NCBI RefSeq assembly: GCF_017834145.1
Contig: NZ_JAFIDA010000001.1
Location: 124,001 to 188,000, forward strand
Source of the DNA: Leucobacter exalbidus
GTDB lineage: Bacteria > Actinomycetota > Actinomycetes > Actinomycetales > Microbacteriaceae
Length of the DNA stretch: 64,000 nt
Reading direction: 5' to 3'
Shown one piece after another: positions 43,848 through 58,625 of the stretch. Each line of letters begins with the position of its first letter. Position 1 is the stretch's first letter. A model generated the notes under the pieces. That model made no database searches. It saw nothing but the letters and a program-made list of their open reading frames with translations, and was not told the DNA's origin. A program made the translations under genes and the position numbers.

Positions 43848-44690
43848 TTAGCGGTTCTTTTGCTCAGGCACTATTTCTGCGCCCTCGGGGAGTCGTGTAC
43901 CCGCCGGCATGCGCACCGTGACGTATCCGTCATCAGTAACAGCAGGGGAGGCGTGGGCAGGCGTGGCGACGGGGGCATCAGCCTGTGCCGACGGACTGCT
44001 CAGCAGCTCAGCCTCGATCGACGACGCGGTGAACTGCTCGCCGGGGTGAGACGGGCCGTGATGGCTCATCTTGTCGATCAGCGCCAGCGCAATTGCCGAA
44101 ACAATGAACGCGAGGTGGATCATGACCTCCCAGAACACACCCTCTGCCGAATAGAGGATCTTGCCGTCGGCACCAATCACGAGCCCGTTCTCATCCATGC
44201 GGCCGACCTCGATGAAGGTCTTCAGCAGGTGGATCGACGAGATCGAGATGATCGACACGGCGAGCTTGATCTTCAGCAGGTTGGTATTGACGTGCGAGAG
44301 CCACTCGGGCTCGTCGTGGTGACCCTGCACGCGAATCTTCGACACGAAGGTTTCGTAGCCGCCAATGATCACCATGATCAAAAGGTTCGCGATCATGACG
44401 ATGTCAATGAGGGCGAGCACACTCAGCATTACGTCTGTTTCGTCGATGTGGCCTGAGAGGATGACGTTCTCAACGAGGTGCCAAAGCTCAACAAAGAACA
44501 GCACTACATACACAGCCTGCGCAATGATCAGGCCGAGGTACAGCGGAGCCTGCAACCAGCGGCTCGCAAAAACAAAGCCTGCAAGCGTGCGCGAAGCGAT
44601 TCCCGGCCCACGCTCTGCGCTGCGCGTGATCGGGGCTTGATGGGTGCGGTTCACTCGGTCTCCCAATGAGGTCAATCTGTCGATGGTCAA
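43848..44690 (-). CDS. UPF0114 (YqhA-like) membrane protein
   Basis: 280 residues. Three to four membrane helices; the family core includes ALIDIVMIANLLIMVIIGGYE (near 107-127) and LLKIKLAVSIISISSIHLLKTF (near 165-186). A conserved soluble loop (residues 127-160) carries HHDEPEWLSHV. The C-terminal ~60 residues are polar and variable. Function unknown; it is near TerC in this genome but divergent from it. The first ATG at 44690 gives a polar ~35-residue N-terminal extension. Confidence 0.85.
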   Translation of the reverse strand: MTIDRLTSLGDRVNRTHQAPITRSAERGPGIASRTLAGFVFASRWLQAPLYLGLIIAQAVYVVLFFVELWHLVENVILSGHIDETDVMLSVLALIDIVMIANLLIMVIIGGYETFVSKIRVQGHHDEPEWLSHVNTNLLKIKLAVSIISISSIHLLKTFIEVGRMDENGLVIGADGKILYSAEGVFWEVMIHLAFIVSAIALALIDKMSHHGPSHPGEQFTASSIEAELLSSPSAQADAPVATPAHASPAVTDDGYVTVRMPAGTRLPEGAEIVPEQKNR

Positions 44691-44760
44691 AACTGAGCTT
44701 CATCGTACCGGTCGCCGCGCCCAAAATTCTGATTGCCCGCGCGGCTTCAGCGCCCCGGCG

Positions 44761-44766
44761 TATACT
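44761..44766 (+). promoter_or_regulatory. -10 site for the terC riboswitch transcript
   Basis: TATACT lies about 8 bases before the riboswitch 5' helix. A convincing -35 is not seen. Confidence 0.45.
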
Positions 44767-44773
44767 AATCGAC

Positions 44774-44923
44774 GCGAAGGGGAGTATCCCATCTTCGCCC
44801 GTGTCGTCAATACGTAGCGCGCCGACCGCGCTGCCGGTGCGGGCGCGACGCAATTCGGCATCACTGCCGCGGGCCTCAGGGCTCGCGAATGATCCGGATC
44901 CGTGTCGGGGAGAGACTTTCGGT
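44774..44923 (+). ncRNA. yybP-ykoY (manganese) riboswitch upstream of TerC
   Basis: The sequence contains the conserved AAGGGGAGTA (44778-44787) and GTGTCGTCAATACGT (44801-44815) of the yybP-ykoY aptamer, then a variable arm, and ends with GGGGAGAGACTTTCG. The first and last parts form helix P1 (GCGAAGG with CTTTCGG). TerC-family genes are classic targets of this aptamer, for example alx in E. coli. The 3' P1 strand CTTTCGGT can also pair with ACCGAAAG just before the gene. Confidence 0.7.
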
Positions 44924-44948
44924 ACTTGGCGCACCCGCCCACCGAAAG
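44916..44948 (+). promoter_or_regulatory. Alternative helix that masks the terC ribosome site
   Basis: CTTTCGGT (44916-44923, the 3' strand of P1) is an exact complement of ACCGAAAG (44941-44948), which lies at the ribosome-binding site. Forming P1 with metal bound would free this site, so metal should turn translation on. That is inferred from complementarity alone. Confidence 0.5.
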
Positions 44949-44960
44949 AAAGTGATCCTC

Positions 44961-45986
44961 GTGACATCTGTTTTACCGATTGGGTTTGAAATCGGATCGA
45001 TGGTGGTGCTCGTTGGCATCCTGTTAGTCGACCTGCTGCTGATCGTGCGCAAGCCCCACGCGCCGTCGATGCGCGAAGCGAGCCTGTGGGTCGGGTTCTA
45101 CGTGGCGCTCGCCCTGGCGTTCGCAGGCTGCATCTTCCTGCTCGGCGATGTGCAGCACGGCACCGAGTTCTTGGCCGGCTGGCTCACCGAGTACAGCCTG
45201 TCGATTGACAACCTGTTTGTCTTCGTGCTGATTCTGGCCGCGTTTAAGGTTCCGACGGCGTACCAGCAGCGCGCTCTGATGGTGGGCATCGTGCTCGCCC
45301 TGATCTTCCGTGGCGTCTTTATCTTGCTCGGTGCCGCGCTCATCGAGCGCTTCATCTGGATCTTTTTCATCTTTGGTGCGTGGCTGATCTGGACTGCCTG
45401 GCAGCAGGTCAAGCCGGGCGGCGAAGAAACCGCCGGCGACAGCTGGCTGATTCGCCAGGTCAAGAAGGTTATGCCCATCACCGACGACTACGACGGCGGC
45501 AAGATGCGCACCATGGTCGACGGCAAGCGCATGTGGACCCCCTTCATTCTGGTGTTCGTGTCTCTCGGCACCACCGACCTCCTGTTCGCGCTCGACTCGA
45601 TCCCCGCGATCTTCGGCATCACGCAGAGCCCGTTCATCGTCTTTACCGCGAACGTGTTCGCCCTGATGGGTCTGCGTCAGCTCTACTTCTTGCTCGGCGG
45701 CCTGCTTGAACGCCTCGAATACCTGAAGTACGGCATCGCCTTCATCCTCGCGTTCATTGGCGTGAAGCTGGTCTTCCACGCCCTCCACGAAAACGAACTG
45801 CCGTTCATCAACGGCGGCGAGCACGTCACCTGGGTGCCCGATATCAGCACCATCACGTCGCTGCTCGTGATCCTCGGCGCAATGACCATTGCTACCGTGG
45901 CCAGCCTCATCAAGGCGAACCGCGAGGCAAAGGCGAAGGGCGAGCACCTGCACCTGGGCGCAGCAGAAATGCACGAAGACGCGTAA
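44961..45986 (+). CDS. TerC-family membrane protein (metal efflux type)
   Basis: 341 residues from GTG 44961; GTG 44952 and an ATG at 44889 are in frame but the latter falls inside the riboswitch. About nine membrane helices. The TerC pattern is seen as WLTEYSLSIDNLFVFVLI (acidic Asp in a helix) and STTDLLFALDSIPAIFGIT (the second Asp pair); these acidic residues bind Mn2+ in Alx/MeeF-type exporters. It is controlled by the manganese riboswitch just upstream, so Mn export is the likely role. Confidence 0.92.
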   Translation: MTSVLPIGFEIGSMVVLVGILLVDLLLIVRKPHAPSMREASLWVGFYVALALAFAGCIFLLGDVQHGTEFLAGWLTEYSLSIDNLFVFVLILAAFKVPTAYQQRALMVGIVLALIFRGVFILLGAALIERFIWIFFIFGAWLIWTAWQQVKPGGEETAGDSWLIRQVKKVMPITDDYDGGKMRTMVDGKRMWTPFILVFVSLGTTDLLFALDSIPAIFGITQSPFIVFTANVFALMGLRQLYFLLGGLLERLEYLKYGIAFILAFIGVKLVFHALHENELPFINGGEHVTWVPDISTITSLLVILGAMTIATVASLIKANREAKAKGEHLHLGAAEMHEDA

Positions 45987-46036
45987 CCCTGCGCGTGCTT
46001 GAGCTTGGCCCCGTCGCCCGGTGTTAGACTCGTCAA

Positions 46037-46081
46037 ATGCGATCGTGGCGAGTGCTTCTTCACCGCCGCGACGGGGCTTAA
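46037..46081 (+). CDS. Putative 14-aa leader peptide of leuCD
   Basis: ATG 46037 opens a 14-codon frame encoding [14 protein letters not shown] and TAA at 46079. It has two adjacent Leu codons, both the rare CTT. TAGACT at 46025-46030 is a -10 site only six bases before the ATG, the spacing of leaderless actinobacterial transcripts. The 5' arm of a downstream hairpin overlaps the last codons. This is the layout of a ribosome-mediated attenuator for leucine genes; it rests on sequence reading alone. Confidence 0.5.
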   Translation: MRSWRVLLHRRDGA

Positions 46082-46103
46082 CCCATTTGGTCACCCGTCG
46101 CGG
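46066..46103 (+). promoter_or_regulatory. Attenuator-like hairpins before leuC
   Basis: CCGCGACGGG (46066-46075) pairs exactly with CCCGTCGCGG (46094-46103). The first arm can also pair in part with GCCCCGTCGC (46008-46017), but that lies upstream of the inferred transcript start. The second arm ends at a GGAG (46102-46105) set seven bases before the in-frame ATG 46113. No T-run follows, so control of translation is more likely than termination. Confidence 0.5.
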
Positions 46104-46196
46104 AGTTCAATTATGGCCGAACTTACCGCGCAGGGACCGAATAATTTCGCGCAGCGCAGCGTTAGAGAAGACGCACAGACCGAAAGAGAAGCACGC

Positions 46197-47714
46197 ATGA
46201 GTGAGCAGAACGTTCAGAGCAACGCGGGCACGGGCACGGCCCGAACCCTCGCTGAGAAGTTGTGGGATGATCACGTTGTAGTCAAGGGGGAGGACGGGCA
46301 GCCCGACCTCATCTACATCGACCTCCACCTCATCCACGAGGTGACGAGCCCGCAGGCCTTCGATGGCCTGCGCGTGATGGATCGGCCGCTGCGCCGTGTC
46401 GATCTGATGATCGCGACCGAGGATCACAACACCCCGACCCTCAACATCACCAAGCAGATCGAAGACCCGACGAGCCGCCTGCAGATTGAAACTCTGCGCG
46501 ACAACGTCAAGGAGTTCGGCGTGCGTTCGCACCCGCTCGGTGACAAAGAGCAGGGCATCGTTCACGTGGTGGGCCCGCAGCTGGGGCTGTCGATGCCCGG
46601 CATCACCGTGGTGTGCGGCGACAGCCACACATCGACCCACGGTGCGTTTGGTGCGCTCGCGTTCGGCATCGGCACGAGTGAGGTCGAGCACGTCATGGCG
46701 ACGCAGACTCTGCCGTTGAAGCCGTTCAAGACGATGGCGATCAACGTCGAGGGCGAACTGCGCCCCGGCGTCACCGCGAAGGACATCATCCTCGCCGTGA
46801 TCGCCAAGATCGGCACCGGCGGCGGGCAGGGCTACGTGCTCGAGTACCGCGGCTCGGCCATCCGTGCGCTGTCCATGGACGGCCGCATGACGATGTGCAA
46901 CATGTCGATCGAGGCTGGCGCCCGCGCCGGCATGGTCGCCCCCGACGAGACGACGTTTGAATACGTTAAGGGCCGCCCCCACGCACCGCAGGGTGCCGAC
47001 TGGGATGAGGCTGTTGCGTACTGGCGCACGCTTCCCTCAGACGAGGGCGCCGTCTTTGACAAGGAAATCTTCATCGATGCGGCCGAGCTCGAGCCGTTCG
47101 TGACCTGGGGCACGAACCCGGGCCAGGGCGTACTGCTGAGTGAGAATGTGCCCGATCCGGCGCAGATTGCCGATGCCAACGAGCGCGCCGCAGCTGAGCG
47201 TGCGCTCGAATACATGGATCTCGCCGCGGGCACCCCGATGAAGGAGATTCCGGTTGACGCGGTCTTCATGGGCTCATGTACCAACAGCCGCCTCGACGAC
47301 CTGCGCACCTTCGCCGACATCATCAAGGGCAAGCAGAAAGCTGACGGCGTGCGCCTGATGGTCGTGCCCGGTTCGGCGCGCGTGCGCCTCGAGGCCGAAG
47401 CCGAGGGGATCGACAAGATCGTTGAGGCATTCGGCGGCGAGTGGCGCTTCGCCGGCTGCTCAATGTGCCTCGGCATGAACCCTGATCAGCTCGAGCCGGG
47501 GGAGCGTTGCGCGTCAACGTCGAACCGTAACTTCGAGGGTCGCCAGGGCAAGGGCGGGCGCACGCACCTCGTGTCGCCGCTCGTGGCAGCGGCCACCGCG
47601 ATTCGCGGCACGCTGTCAAGTCCGTGGGATCTCAGCGATGATGCCGCCAAGGGCATCACCCACGATGCCATTTCAGACAGCACCGCAGCATCCTCCGAGA
47701 AGATTGGGGCGTAA
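46197..47714 (+). CDS. leuC: 3-isopropylmalate dehydratase large subunit
   Basis: 505 residues from ATG 46197. An in-frame ATG at 46113 has a better ribosome site but its 28 codons use AGA and AAT codons unlike the gene; I prefer 46197. The aconitase fold is complete: [19 protein letters not shown], the first cluster Cys in [12 protein letters not shown] and the other two in CSMCLGMN. It binds a [4Fe-4S] cluster and isomerises 2- to 3-isopropylmalate in leucine synthesis with LeuD. Confidence 0.96.
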   Translation: MSEQNVQSNAGTGTARTLAEKLWDDHVVVKGEDGQPDLIYIDLHLIHEVTSPQAFDGLRVMDRPLRRVDLMIATEDHNTPTLNITKQIEDPTSRLQIETLRDNVKEFGVRSHPLGDKEQGIVHVVGPQLGLSMPGITVVCGDSHTSTHGAFGALAFGIGTSEVEHVMATQTLPLKPFKTMAINVEGELRPGVTAKDIILAVIAKIGTGGGQGYVLEYRGSAIRALSMDGRMTMCNMSIEAGARAGMVAPDETTFEYVKGRPHAPQGADWDEAVAYWRTLPSDEGAVFDKEIFIDAAELEPFVTWGTNPGQGVLLSENVPDPAQIADANERAAAERALEYMDLAAGTPMKEIPVDAVFMGSCTNSRLDDLRTFADIIKGKQKADGVRLMVVPGSARVRLEAEAEGIDKIVEAFGGEWRFAGCSMCLGMNPDQLEPGERCASTSNRNFEGRQGKGGRTHLVSPLVAAATAIRGTLSSPWDLSDDAAKGITHDAISDSTAASSEKIGA

Positions 47715-47718
47715 CGCC

Positions 47719-48321
47719 ATGGAGAAATTCACCACGCGCACCGGCGTCGCGCTGCCGCTGAAGCGGTCGAACGTCGACACCGACCAGATCATCCCCGCCG
47801 TCTTTTTGAAGCGCGTCACCAAGACCGGCTTCGATGACGCCCTGTTCTACCACTGGCGCCAGGATGAGAACTTCATTCTCAACCAGCCCCAGTTTGCTGG
47901 CGCCGAGATTCTCGTCGCCGGCGCCGATTTTGGCACCGGATCCTCACGCGAGCACGCCGTCTGGGCGCTGCGCGATTACGGCTTCAACGTCGTCATCTCG
48001 CCCCGCTTCGCCGACATCTTTCGCGGTAACGCCGGCAAGCAGGGCTTGCTGGCGGCAGAGGTGACCGAGGCCGATGTTGAAAAGCTGTGGGCCGTGATCG
48101 ATGCCGATCCCGGGACAAAACTTACCGTGAGTCTTGAAGACTGCACGGTGACGGCCGGAGATCTCACCGTGCCGTTCCAGGTTGACGAGTACACCCGCTG
48201 GCGTTTGCTAGAGGGACTCGACGACATTTCTCTGACGCTTCGGGACGAGGGTGTAATCTCAGAATTTGAGAAGCGCCGTCCGTCTTGGATGCCGACGACA
48301 ACCCCGGTGGAGGCCGCGTGA
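47719..48321 (+). CDS. leuD: 3-isopropylmalate dehydratase small subunit
   Basis: 200 residues from ATG 47719 ([26 protein letters not shown]). [22 protein letters not shown] is the substrate-binding motif. It forms the active heterodimer with LeuC, encoded four bases upstream. Its stop overlaps the murA start (GTGA). Confidence 0.96.
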   Translation: MEKFTTRTGVALPLKRSNVDTDQIIPAVFLKRVTKTGFDDALFYHWRQDENFILNQPQFAGAEILVAGADFGTGSSREHAVWALRDYGFNVVISPRFADIFRGNAGKQGLLAAEVTEADVEKLWAVIDADPGTKLTVSLEDCTVTAGDLTVPFQVDEYTRWRLLEGLDDISLTLRDEGVISEFEKRRPSWMPTTTPVEAA

Positions 48322-49703
48322 CTGAGAACGAATCCGAAGGCCTGAAGCTCGACGCTCAGAAAGCGGGCGCGCGCGTGGGACTCACCTCTGATGAAATCAT
48401 CATCAACGGTGGGCACCCTTTGAAGGGCCGTATTGAGGTGCGTGGCGCAAAGAACCTTGCCCCCAAGGCAATGGTTGCTGCGCTCCTCGGCAAAACCACG
48501 AGCGTGCTGCGCAACGTGCCCAATGTCTCTGACATTCGGGTGGTTGCTGGCCTGCTCGCGCTGCACGGCGTGCAGATCACTCGGGGCACCGACCCCGGTG
48601 AGTGGCGCCTTGACCCCTCAAACGTTGAGCAGGCGCACCACGCAGACATCGATGCCCACGCGGGTTCCTCGCGTATCCCCATCTTGTTCTGTGGCCCGCT
48701 GCTGCACCGTTTGGGCGAAGCATTCATCCCTGATTTGGGCGGGTGCCGCATCGGCGACCGCCCGATCGACTTCCACCTCGAGGCGCTGCGCAAGTTTGGC
48801 GCAGTCGTTGAGAAGCTGCCCAGCGGCATCAGCCTGACGGCCCCCAATGGCCTGCACGGCGCCAACATTGAGCTGCCGTACCCGTCGGTCGGCGCGACCG
48901 AGCAGGTGCTGCTCACCAGTGTGCTCGCAAAGGGTCAGACTGAGCTGCGTAACGCGGCCATCGAGCCTGAGATCATTGACCTCATCTGCATTCTGCAGAA
49001 GATGGGCGCGATCATCACGGTTGAGCCCAACCGCGTCATCTTCATTGAGGGCGTCGAAGAGCTGCGCGGGTACGACCACCGTGCATTGTTCGACCGCAAC
49101 GAGGCCGCAAGCTGGGCTTCGGCAGCGCTTGCGACCCGCGGCGACGTGTTCGTCGGCGGCGCTCAGCAGGAAGAGATGATGACCTTCCTGAACGTCTTCC
49201 GCAAGGTTGGCGGCGACTTCGAGGTGCACGACGACGGCATTCGTTTCTGGCACCCGGGCGGCGATTTGAAGCCCGTGACCATCGAAACCGATGTGCACCC
49301 CGGCTTCATGACCGACTGGCAGCAGCCGCTCGTCGTCGCGCTCACGCAGGCCGTGGGCGAGTCAACGATTCACGAAACCGTGTACGAGAACCGTTTCGGT
49401 TTCACCGATGCCCTCAACCAGATGGGCGCGAACATTCACGTCTACAAGGATGGGCTGCAAGATGACGCGCGCCGCGTGAAGCGTCGCGAGTTCGAGCAGG
49501 CCGCCGTGATCTCTGGTTCGACGGCCCTTACGGGCGCCGAAATCAAGGTGCCTGATCTGCGCGGTGGCTTCAGCTACCTCATCGCAGGCCTCACCGCCGA
49601 GGGTCAGACGAAAGTCACCAACCTCGGCATCATCTCTCGTGGATACGAGAACTTCATTGAGAAATTGCGCCAGCTGGGCGCAGATTTCGTCTACGAAGGT
49701 TAG
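48318..49703 (+). CDS. murA: UDP-N-acetylglucosamine 1-carboxyvinyltransferase
   Basis: 461 residues from GTG 48318, overlapping leuD by 4 bases. The catalytic Cys is in [20 protein letters not shown] (near residue 144), the position that fosfomycin attacks; it is Cys, not the Asp of resistant enzymes. An N-terminal extension of about 30 residues precedes [18 protein letters not shown]. It makes the first committed peptidoglycan precursor. The place after leuCD is typical of this order. Confidence 0.95.
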   Translation: MTENESEGLKLDAQKAGARVGLTSDEIIINGGHPLKGRIEVRGAKNLAPKAMVAALLGKTTSVLRNVPNVSDIRVVAGLLALHGVQITRGTDPGEWRLDPSNVEQAHHADIDAHAGSSRIPILFCGPLLHRLGEAFIPDLGGCRIGDRPIDFHLEALRKFGAVVEKLPSGISLTAPNGLHGANIELPYPSVGATEQVLLTSVLAKGQTELRNAAIEPEIIDLICILQKMGAIITVEPNRVIFIEGVEELRGYDHRALFDRNEAASWASAALATRGDVFVGGAQQEEMMTFLNVFRKVGGDFEVHDDGIRFWHPGGDLKPVTIETDVHPGFMTDWQQPLVVALTQAVGESTIHETVYENRFGFTDALNQMGANIHVYKDGLQDDARRVKRREFEQAAVISGSTALTGAEIKVPDLRGGFSYLIAGLTAEGQTKVTNLGIISRGYENFIEKLRQLGADFVYEG

Positions 49704-49765
49704 CCGCGACGCGCGCACCGGGGTTGCATGCCTCCCCGGTGCGCGCGATTCGGGATAATTGAACT

Positions 49766-50539
49766 ATGACTGACACGGTGAAGCTGCGCAGCAAGCCCTC
49801 GGCAGAGAAGCGTAAGCCCTCAACTTTCTGGGTGCTCGCGGGCGTCACGCTGCCGATATGGTCGCTGATGGCGAAGTATCGGTTCACGCCGAACTCGCGT
49901 CTGCCCGAGAAGGGCCCGTTCATTCTGGCCCCCAACCACTACAGCGAGATCGATCCGATCGCGATGGGCGCCGCTGTGTGGCACCTGGGGCGTCTGCCCC
50001 GCTTCATGGCGAAGGCCAGCCTGTTTCGCGTGCCCGTGCTGGGCAAGCTGATGCACGCCTCGGGTCAGATTCCCGTGGAGCGCGAGGGTGCTTCGCGTGC
50101 GATTGGGCAGGGCGGCGCGCTGGGCGCTGCCGGCCAGCTCATCGAGAACAACTCGGGCGTCATCGTGTACCCCGAGGGTACGCTCACCCGTGACCCTGAT
50201 CTGTGGCCGATGCGCGGCAAAAGCGGCGCGGTACGCCTCGCGCTCGAATCGGGCATCCCCCTGATTCCCGCGGCGCACTGGGGCACGCAGAAGCTGATGC
50301 CGCGCTACGGCAAAAAGATTCACCCGTTTCCCCGCAAGATGATCGAGATCGCCATCGGCGAGCCCCTCGATCTGAGCAAATACTTGGCCAAACCGATCGA
50401 CCAGCGAGCCGTCAACGCGGCCACCGCCGATCTGATGGCCGCCATTACCGAGCTTCTGGCGGGCCTGCGCGGCGAAACACCGCCCACTGACCGCTGGGAT
50501 CCGAACAAGCATCAGCAGAGCGAGACGGGGCGATTTTGA
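49766..50539 (+). CDS. plsC: 1-acyl-glycerol-3-phosphate acyltransferase
   Basis: 257 residues. The H-x4-D motif is NHYSEIDPIAMG (near residue 52), followed by VPVLGKLMHASGQIPVER and the EGT motif IVYPEGTLTRDPDLWPMRGK. It esterifies lysophosphatidate in membrane lipid synthesis. It overlaps gpsA by 4 bases (TTGA), which links lipid precursor enzymes in one operon. Confidence 0.93.
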   Translation: MTDTVKLRSKPSAEKRKPSTFWVLAGVTLPIWSLMAKYRFTPNSRLPEKGPFILAPNHYSEIDPIAMGAAVWHLGRLPRFMAKASLFRVPVLGKLMHASGQIPVEREGASRAIGQGGALGAAGQLIENNSGVIVYPEGTLTRDPDLWPMRGKSGAVRLALESGIPLIPAAHWGTQKLMPRYGKKIHPFPRKMIEIAIGEPLDLSKYLAKPIDQRAVNAATADLMAAITELLAGLRGETPPTDRWDPNKHQQSETGRF

Positions 50540-51657
50540 CCACGAAACCGAATCCAGTGGTGGCCGAGCGGGCCGCGCGTAACCGCGGCCGCAAGGTGGC
50601 AGTGATCGGTTCGGGGAGCTGGGGCACCACCTTTGCGAAGGTGCTCAGCGACGCCGGCTGCGAGGTGACCATGTGGGCCAGGCGCCCCGAGATCGCCAAC
50701 GAAATTCAGGTCGCCAAGCGCAACAGCCAGTACCTGCCCGGCATCAACCTGCCGAAGTCGCTCAACGCGACGAGCGACATGGCCGAGGCGCTTGCGGGCG
50801 CGAGCCTCGTGTTCCTCGCGGTGCCGAGCCAGACGCTGCGCCAAAACCTGCTCGACCTCGAACCCCACCTGGGCGAGCGCAGCGTGCTCGTGAGCCTGGT
50901 GAAGGGCGTCGAGAAGACCACGACAATGCGTATGTCGCAGGTCATCAGCGACACGCTTGATCTTGATCCGGATCGCATCGCCGTCGTATCGGGCCCGAAT
51001 ATTGCGCTCGAGATCGCGAAAGAGCAGCCCACGGGCGCCGTCGCCTCGTGCTCAAGCCTCGCAGTCGCGCAGGAGATCGCGACCGCGGCCTCGGCCCCGT
51101 ACTTTCGCACCTACGTCAACACCGACGTGGTGGGCACCGAGCTGGGCGGCGTGCTCAAGAACCTCATCGCGCTCGCCATCGGCATCGTCGACGGTGTTGG
51201 CTACGGCGAGAACACTAAGGCCGCCATCATCACGCGCGGCCTCGCCGAAATGACCGAGTTTGCGATCGCATCGGGCGGCGAAACCGCCACGATGTCGGGC
51301 CTCGCCGGTCTCGGCGACCTCATCGCAACCTGCCAGTCGCCGCTGTCACGCAATAACACCGCGGGCCGGCTCATCGGCCAGGGCTACTCACAAGAGGAGA
51401 CCCGCGAGCAGATGCAGCAGGTCGCCGAGGGCATCACCTCGGTCGCCCCGGTGCTCGAACTCGCTCGCGAACGCGGCATCGTGATGCCGATCGTCGAGCA
51501 GGTGCAGATGGTGCTCGAGGGCACCATGGCGCCGAAGAATCTTGGCCCGCACCTCGCCACTGAGGACAGCGTGCCGCAACCCGAGCTCAGCATCGCGGGG
51601 CAGGCGCCCAGCCGCTGGCGACGGTTGGTCAACCGGATGAAGGGATCCCAGCAGTGA
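50536..51657 (+). CDS. gpsA: NAD(P)+-dependent glycerol-3-phosphate dehydrogenase
   Basis: 373 residues, TTG start. The dinucleotide fold is KVAVIGSGSWGTTFAKVLSDAG, SLVKGVEKTTTMRMSQVI and the catalytic Lys region NTDVVGTELGGVLKNLIALAIG are conserved. It supplies sn-glycerol-3-phosphate for lipids, the opposite direction from GlpD elsewhere in the window. A ~30-residue C-terminal tail is longer than usual. Confidence 0.95.
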   Translation: MTTKPNPVVAERAARNRGRKVAVIGSGSWGTTFAKVLSDAGCEVTMWARRPEIANEIQVAKRNSQYLPGINLPKSLNATSDMAEALAGASLVFLAVPSQTLRQNLLDLEPHLGERSVLVSLVKGVEKTTTMRMSQVISDTLDLDPDRIAVVSGPNIALEIAKEQPTGAVASCSSLAVAQEIATAASAPYFRTYVNTDVVGTELGGVLKNLIALAIGIVDGVGYGENTKAAIITRGLAEMTEFAIASGGETATMSGLAGLGDLIATCQSPLSRNNTAGRLIGQGYSQEETREQMQQVAEGITSVAPVLELARERGIVMPIVEQVQMVLEGTMAPKNLGPHLATEDSVPQPELSIAGQAPSRWRRLVNRMKGSQQ

Positions 51658-52784
51658 ATGACTCGACCCTTACGCAGGCGGGCACGAAGCGCACCGTAGT
51701 GCTGTTGTTCGGCGGCCGTTCGAGCGAGCACGGCATCAGCTGCGTCACCGCCGCCGGTGTGCTGCGCGCCATTGACCGCGAACAGTTCAACGTGATTTTG
51801 GTGGGGCTCACCAAGCGCGGCGCGACCGTGCTGATGAGCGAAGCCGACCTGAGCGGTTACGAACTCAAGGCCGGCGACCTGCCCGAGGTGACCGATAACG
51901 GCACCCGCGTGCTGTGGCCCGCCTCGCTCGATACCCGCGAGATCTCGGCGATCTCTGCCGAAGGAACGCTCACCACGCTCGGCCACGTCGACGCGGTGCT
52001 GCCGATGCTGCACGGCCCCTACGGCGAAGACGGCACGGTGCAGGGCATGCTCGACCTCGTCGATCTGCCGTACGTCGGCAGCGGAGTGCTCGGCTCGGCG
52101 CTGTGCATGGATAAGCACGCCGTGAAGACCGTGCTCGCCGCCGCGGGCATTCCGGTCGCCCCCTGGCGCACCATCACGAGCGACGAACTCGCGCAGAACC
52201 CCGGCCTCGCTGACTCACTCGACGAGGGCCTCAGCTACCCGCTGTTCGTGAAGCCTGCGCGCGCCGGATCCTCAGTGGGCGTCAGCAAAGTGAACGAACC
52301 CTCGCAGATTGCTCAGGCACTCGAGGTCGCGTTCGCCGAAGACCGCACCGTGCTCATCGAATCGGGAGTCACCGGCCGCGAGGTCGAGATCGCCGTACTC
52401 GAGGGCCGTGGGGGAGCGCGCCCCCGCACCAGCTCAGTGATCGGTGAGATCGTGTTCACCGGTCGCGAGTTCTACGACTTCGAGGCCAAGTACCTGGGCG
52501 CTGCGGGTATTGAGCTTGAACTGCCGGCGAAGGTCACCGACGCCGAGTACGCCTCGATTCGCGACGCCGCCGTGCGCTCGTTTGAAGTGGCACAGTGCGC
52601 CGGCCTGTCTCGCATCGACTTCTTCCTCACCGAAGATGGCCCCGTGCTCAACGAGATCAACACACTGCCCGGCTTCACCCCGGTATCGATGTACCCCAGG
52701 CTTTGGGAAGAGTCAGGCCTCGGCTACACCGAACTGATCACCGAGCTCATTGAGCTCGCGATCGAAAAGCGTCCCGCGTACTAA
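51654..52784 (+). CDS. ddl: D-alanine--D-alanine ligase
   Basis: 376 residues, GTG start overlapping gpsA. The N-terminal domain has LLFGGRSSEHGISCVTAAGV and MLHGPYGEDGTVQGML; the ATP-grasp part has KPARAGSSVGVSKV, GREVEIAVLE and INTLPGFTPVSMYP. It joins D-Ala for peptidoglycan. Last gene of the leuC-to-ddl run; a terminator follows. Confidence 0.96.
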   Translation: MNDSTLTQAGTKRTVVLLFGGRSSEHGISCVTAAGVLRAIDREQFNVILVGLTKRGATVLMSEADLSGYELKAGDLPEVTDNGTRVLWPASLDTREISAISAEGTLTTLGHVDAVLPMLHGPYGEDGTVQGMLDLVDLPYVGSGVLGSALCMDKHAVKTVLAAAGIPVAPWRTITSDELAQNPGLADSLDEGLSYPLFVKPARAGSSVGVSKVNEPSQIAQALEVAFAEDRTVLIESGVTGREVEIAVLEGRGGARPRTSSVIGEIVFTGREFYDFEAKYLGAAGIELELPAKVTDAEYASIRDAAVRSFEVAQCAGLSRIDFFLTEDGPVLNEINTLPGFTPVSMYPRLWEESGLGYTELITELIELAIEKRPAY

Positions 52785-52812
52785 TCAGTTCTTGGTTTAT
52801 GCCGCGTTACTT

Positions 52813-52846
52813 CAGCTCCCATCGCCCTCTCGGGCGGTGGGAGCTG
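52813..52846 (+). terminator. Terminator after ddl
   Basis: A 15-bp stem, 52813-52827 with 52832-52846 (one wobble pair), loop TCTC, then TTTGCGTT. Confidence 0.75.
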
Positions 52847-53299
52847 TTTGCGTTCGGAGGCTGCGACGAGTGTTTCAGTCGTGAACCGGCGTGAAAGTGG
52901 GTGTATTGCAGGTAAACAGTGGCGACACGCCACGTAACTAGCCATAGTTGCCTTCACCCTGGCATCTGCGTATTGTTATCTCTTGTCGCTGCAACGCTGC
53001 CGGGCCGGAACAACAGTCCGGCTCATTAGCTTGCGCAAATACTTACTTGAAGTTGTGGTAAGTTAGACAGGTTGCTCTTCGGAAGGCCTTTGGCTGGTAC
53101 GGGGAGTGTCTGGTCCTTGAGAACTCAATAGTGTGCACTTAAATTGTCAAATGCCAATTTATTTAAACCCTTCCCGATCTTCGGATTGGTGGGGTTGTTT
53201 TGGACAAATTATATGAACGTCAGTAATGATGTTCGTTTTTGTCAGGTTGAACTCGTTCTGCTGGGAAGCTTTTTCCGTTTTCTGGTGGGGCATGTAATT
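52847..53299 (+). promoter_or_regulatory. rrn: rRNA operon promoter and leader region
   Basis: No gene is seen in these 450 bases. TTGAGAACTCAATAGTG at 53117-53133 is a leader element common before actinobacterial 16S genes. TTGAAG at 53047 and TAAGTT at 53059 could be promoter parts but are badly spaced. The last 170 bases are AT-rich, as expected for an rRNA leader. Confidence 0.55.
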
Positions 53300-58358
<5,059 letters not shown>

Positions 58359-58493
58359 CCCACTTGTTGGGCATAAGATTTTTAGTGTAACGATTGTTCG
58401 CGTCTACTTTGTGGTTCCCAACGGACGGCCACACCCCCAAATCAAGGGCACTTTTTGGTGTCAGGGTTTGGGTGTGGTTTGTGTGTTGATAGA

Positions 58494-58612
58494 GTTACGG
58501 TGGTTATAGCATCAGGGAAACGCCCGGTTACATTCCGAACCCGGAAGCTAAGACTGATTGCGCCGATGGTACTGCACTCGGGAGGGTGTGGGAGAGTAGG
58601 TCACCGCCGGAC
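58494..58612 (+). rRNA. rrf: 5S ribosomal RNA, copy 1
   Basis: 119 nt, GTTACGGTGGTTATAGC to CACCGCCGGAC. It differs from copy 2 at three positions (18 A, 36 T, 65 T). Between 23S and this gene (58359-58493) nothing else is seen. Confidence 0.93.
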
Positions 58613-58625
58613 ACCTTTTCATGGA

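Noticed and set aside
46008-46077. A three-arm attenuator with a first arm at 46008-46017
   Set aside because: The arm is complementary to 46068-46077, but the likely transcript start is near 46037, so it would not be in the RNA; only the downstream hairpin is kept.
45024-46094. A 356-codon minus-strand frame over terC
   Set aside because: It mirrors the TerC gene and crosses its 3' end and the leuC leader; the product has no recognisable fold.
46107-46982. A 291-codon minus-strand frame over leuC
   Set aside because: Antisense to conserved LeuC sequence.
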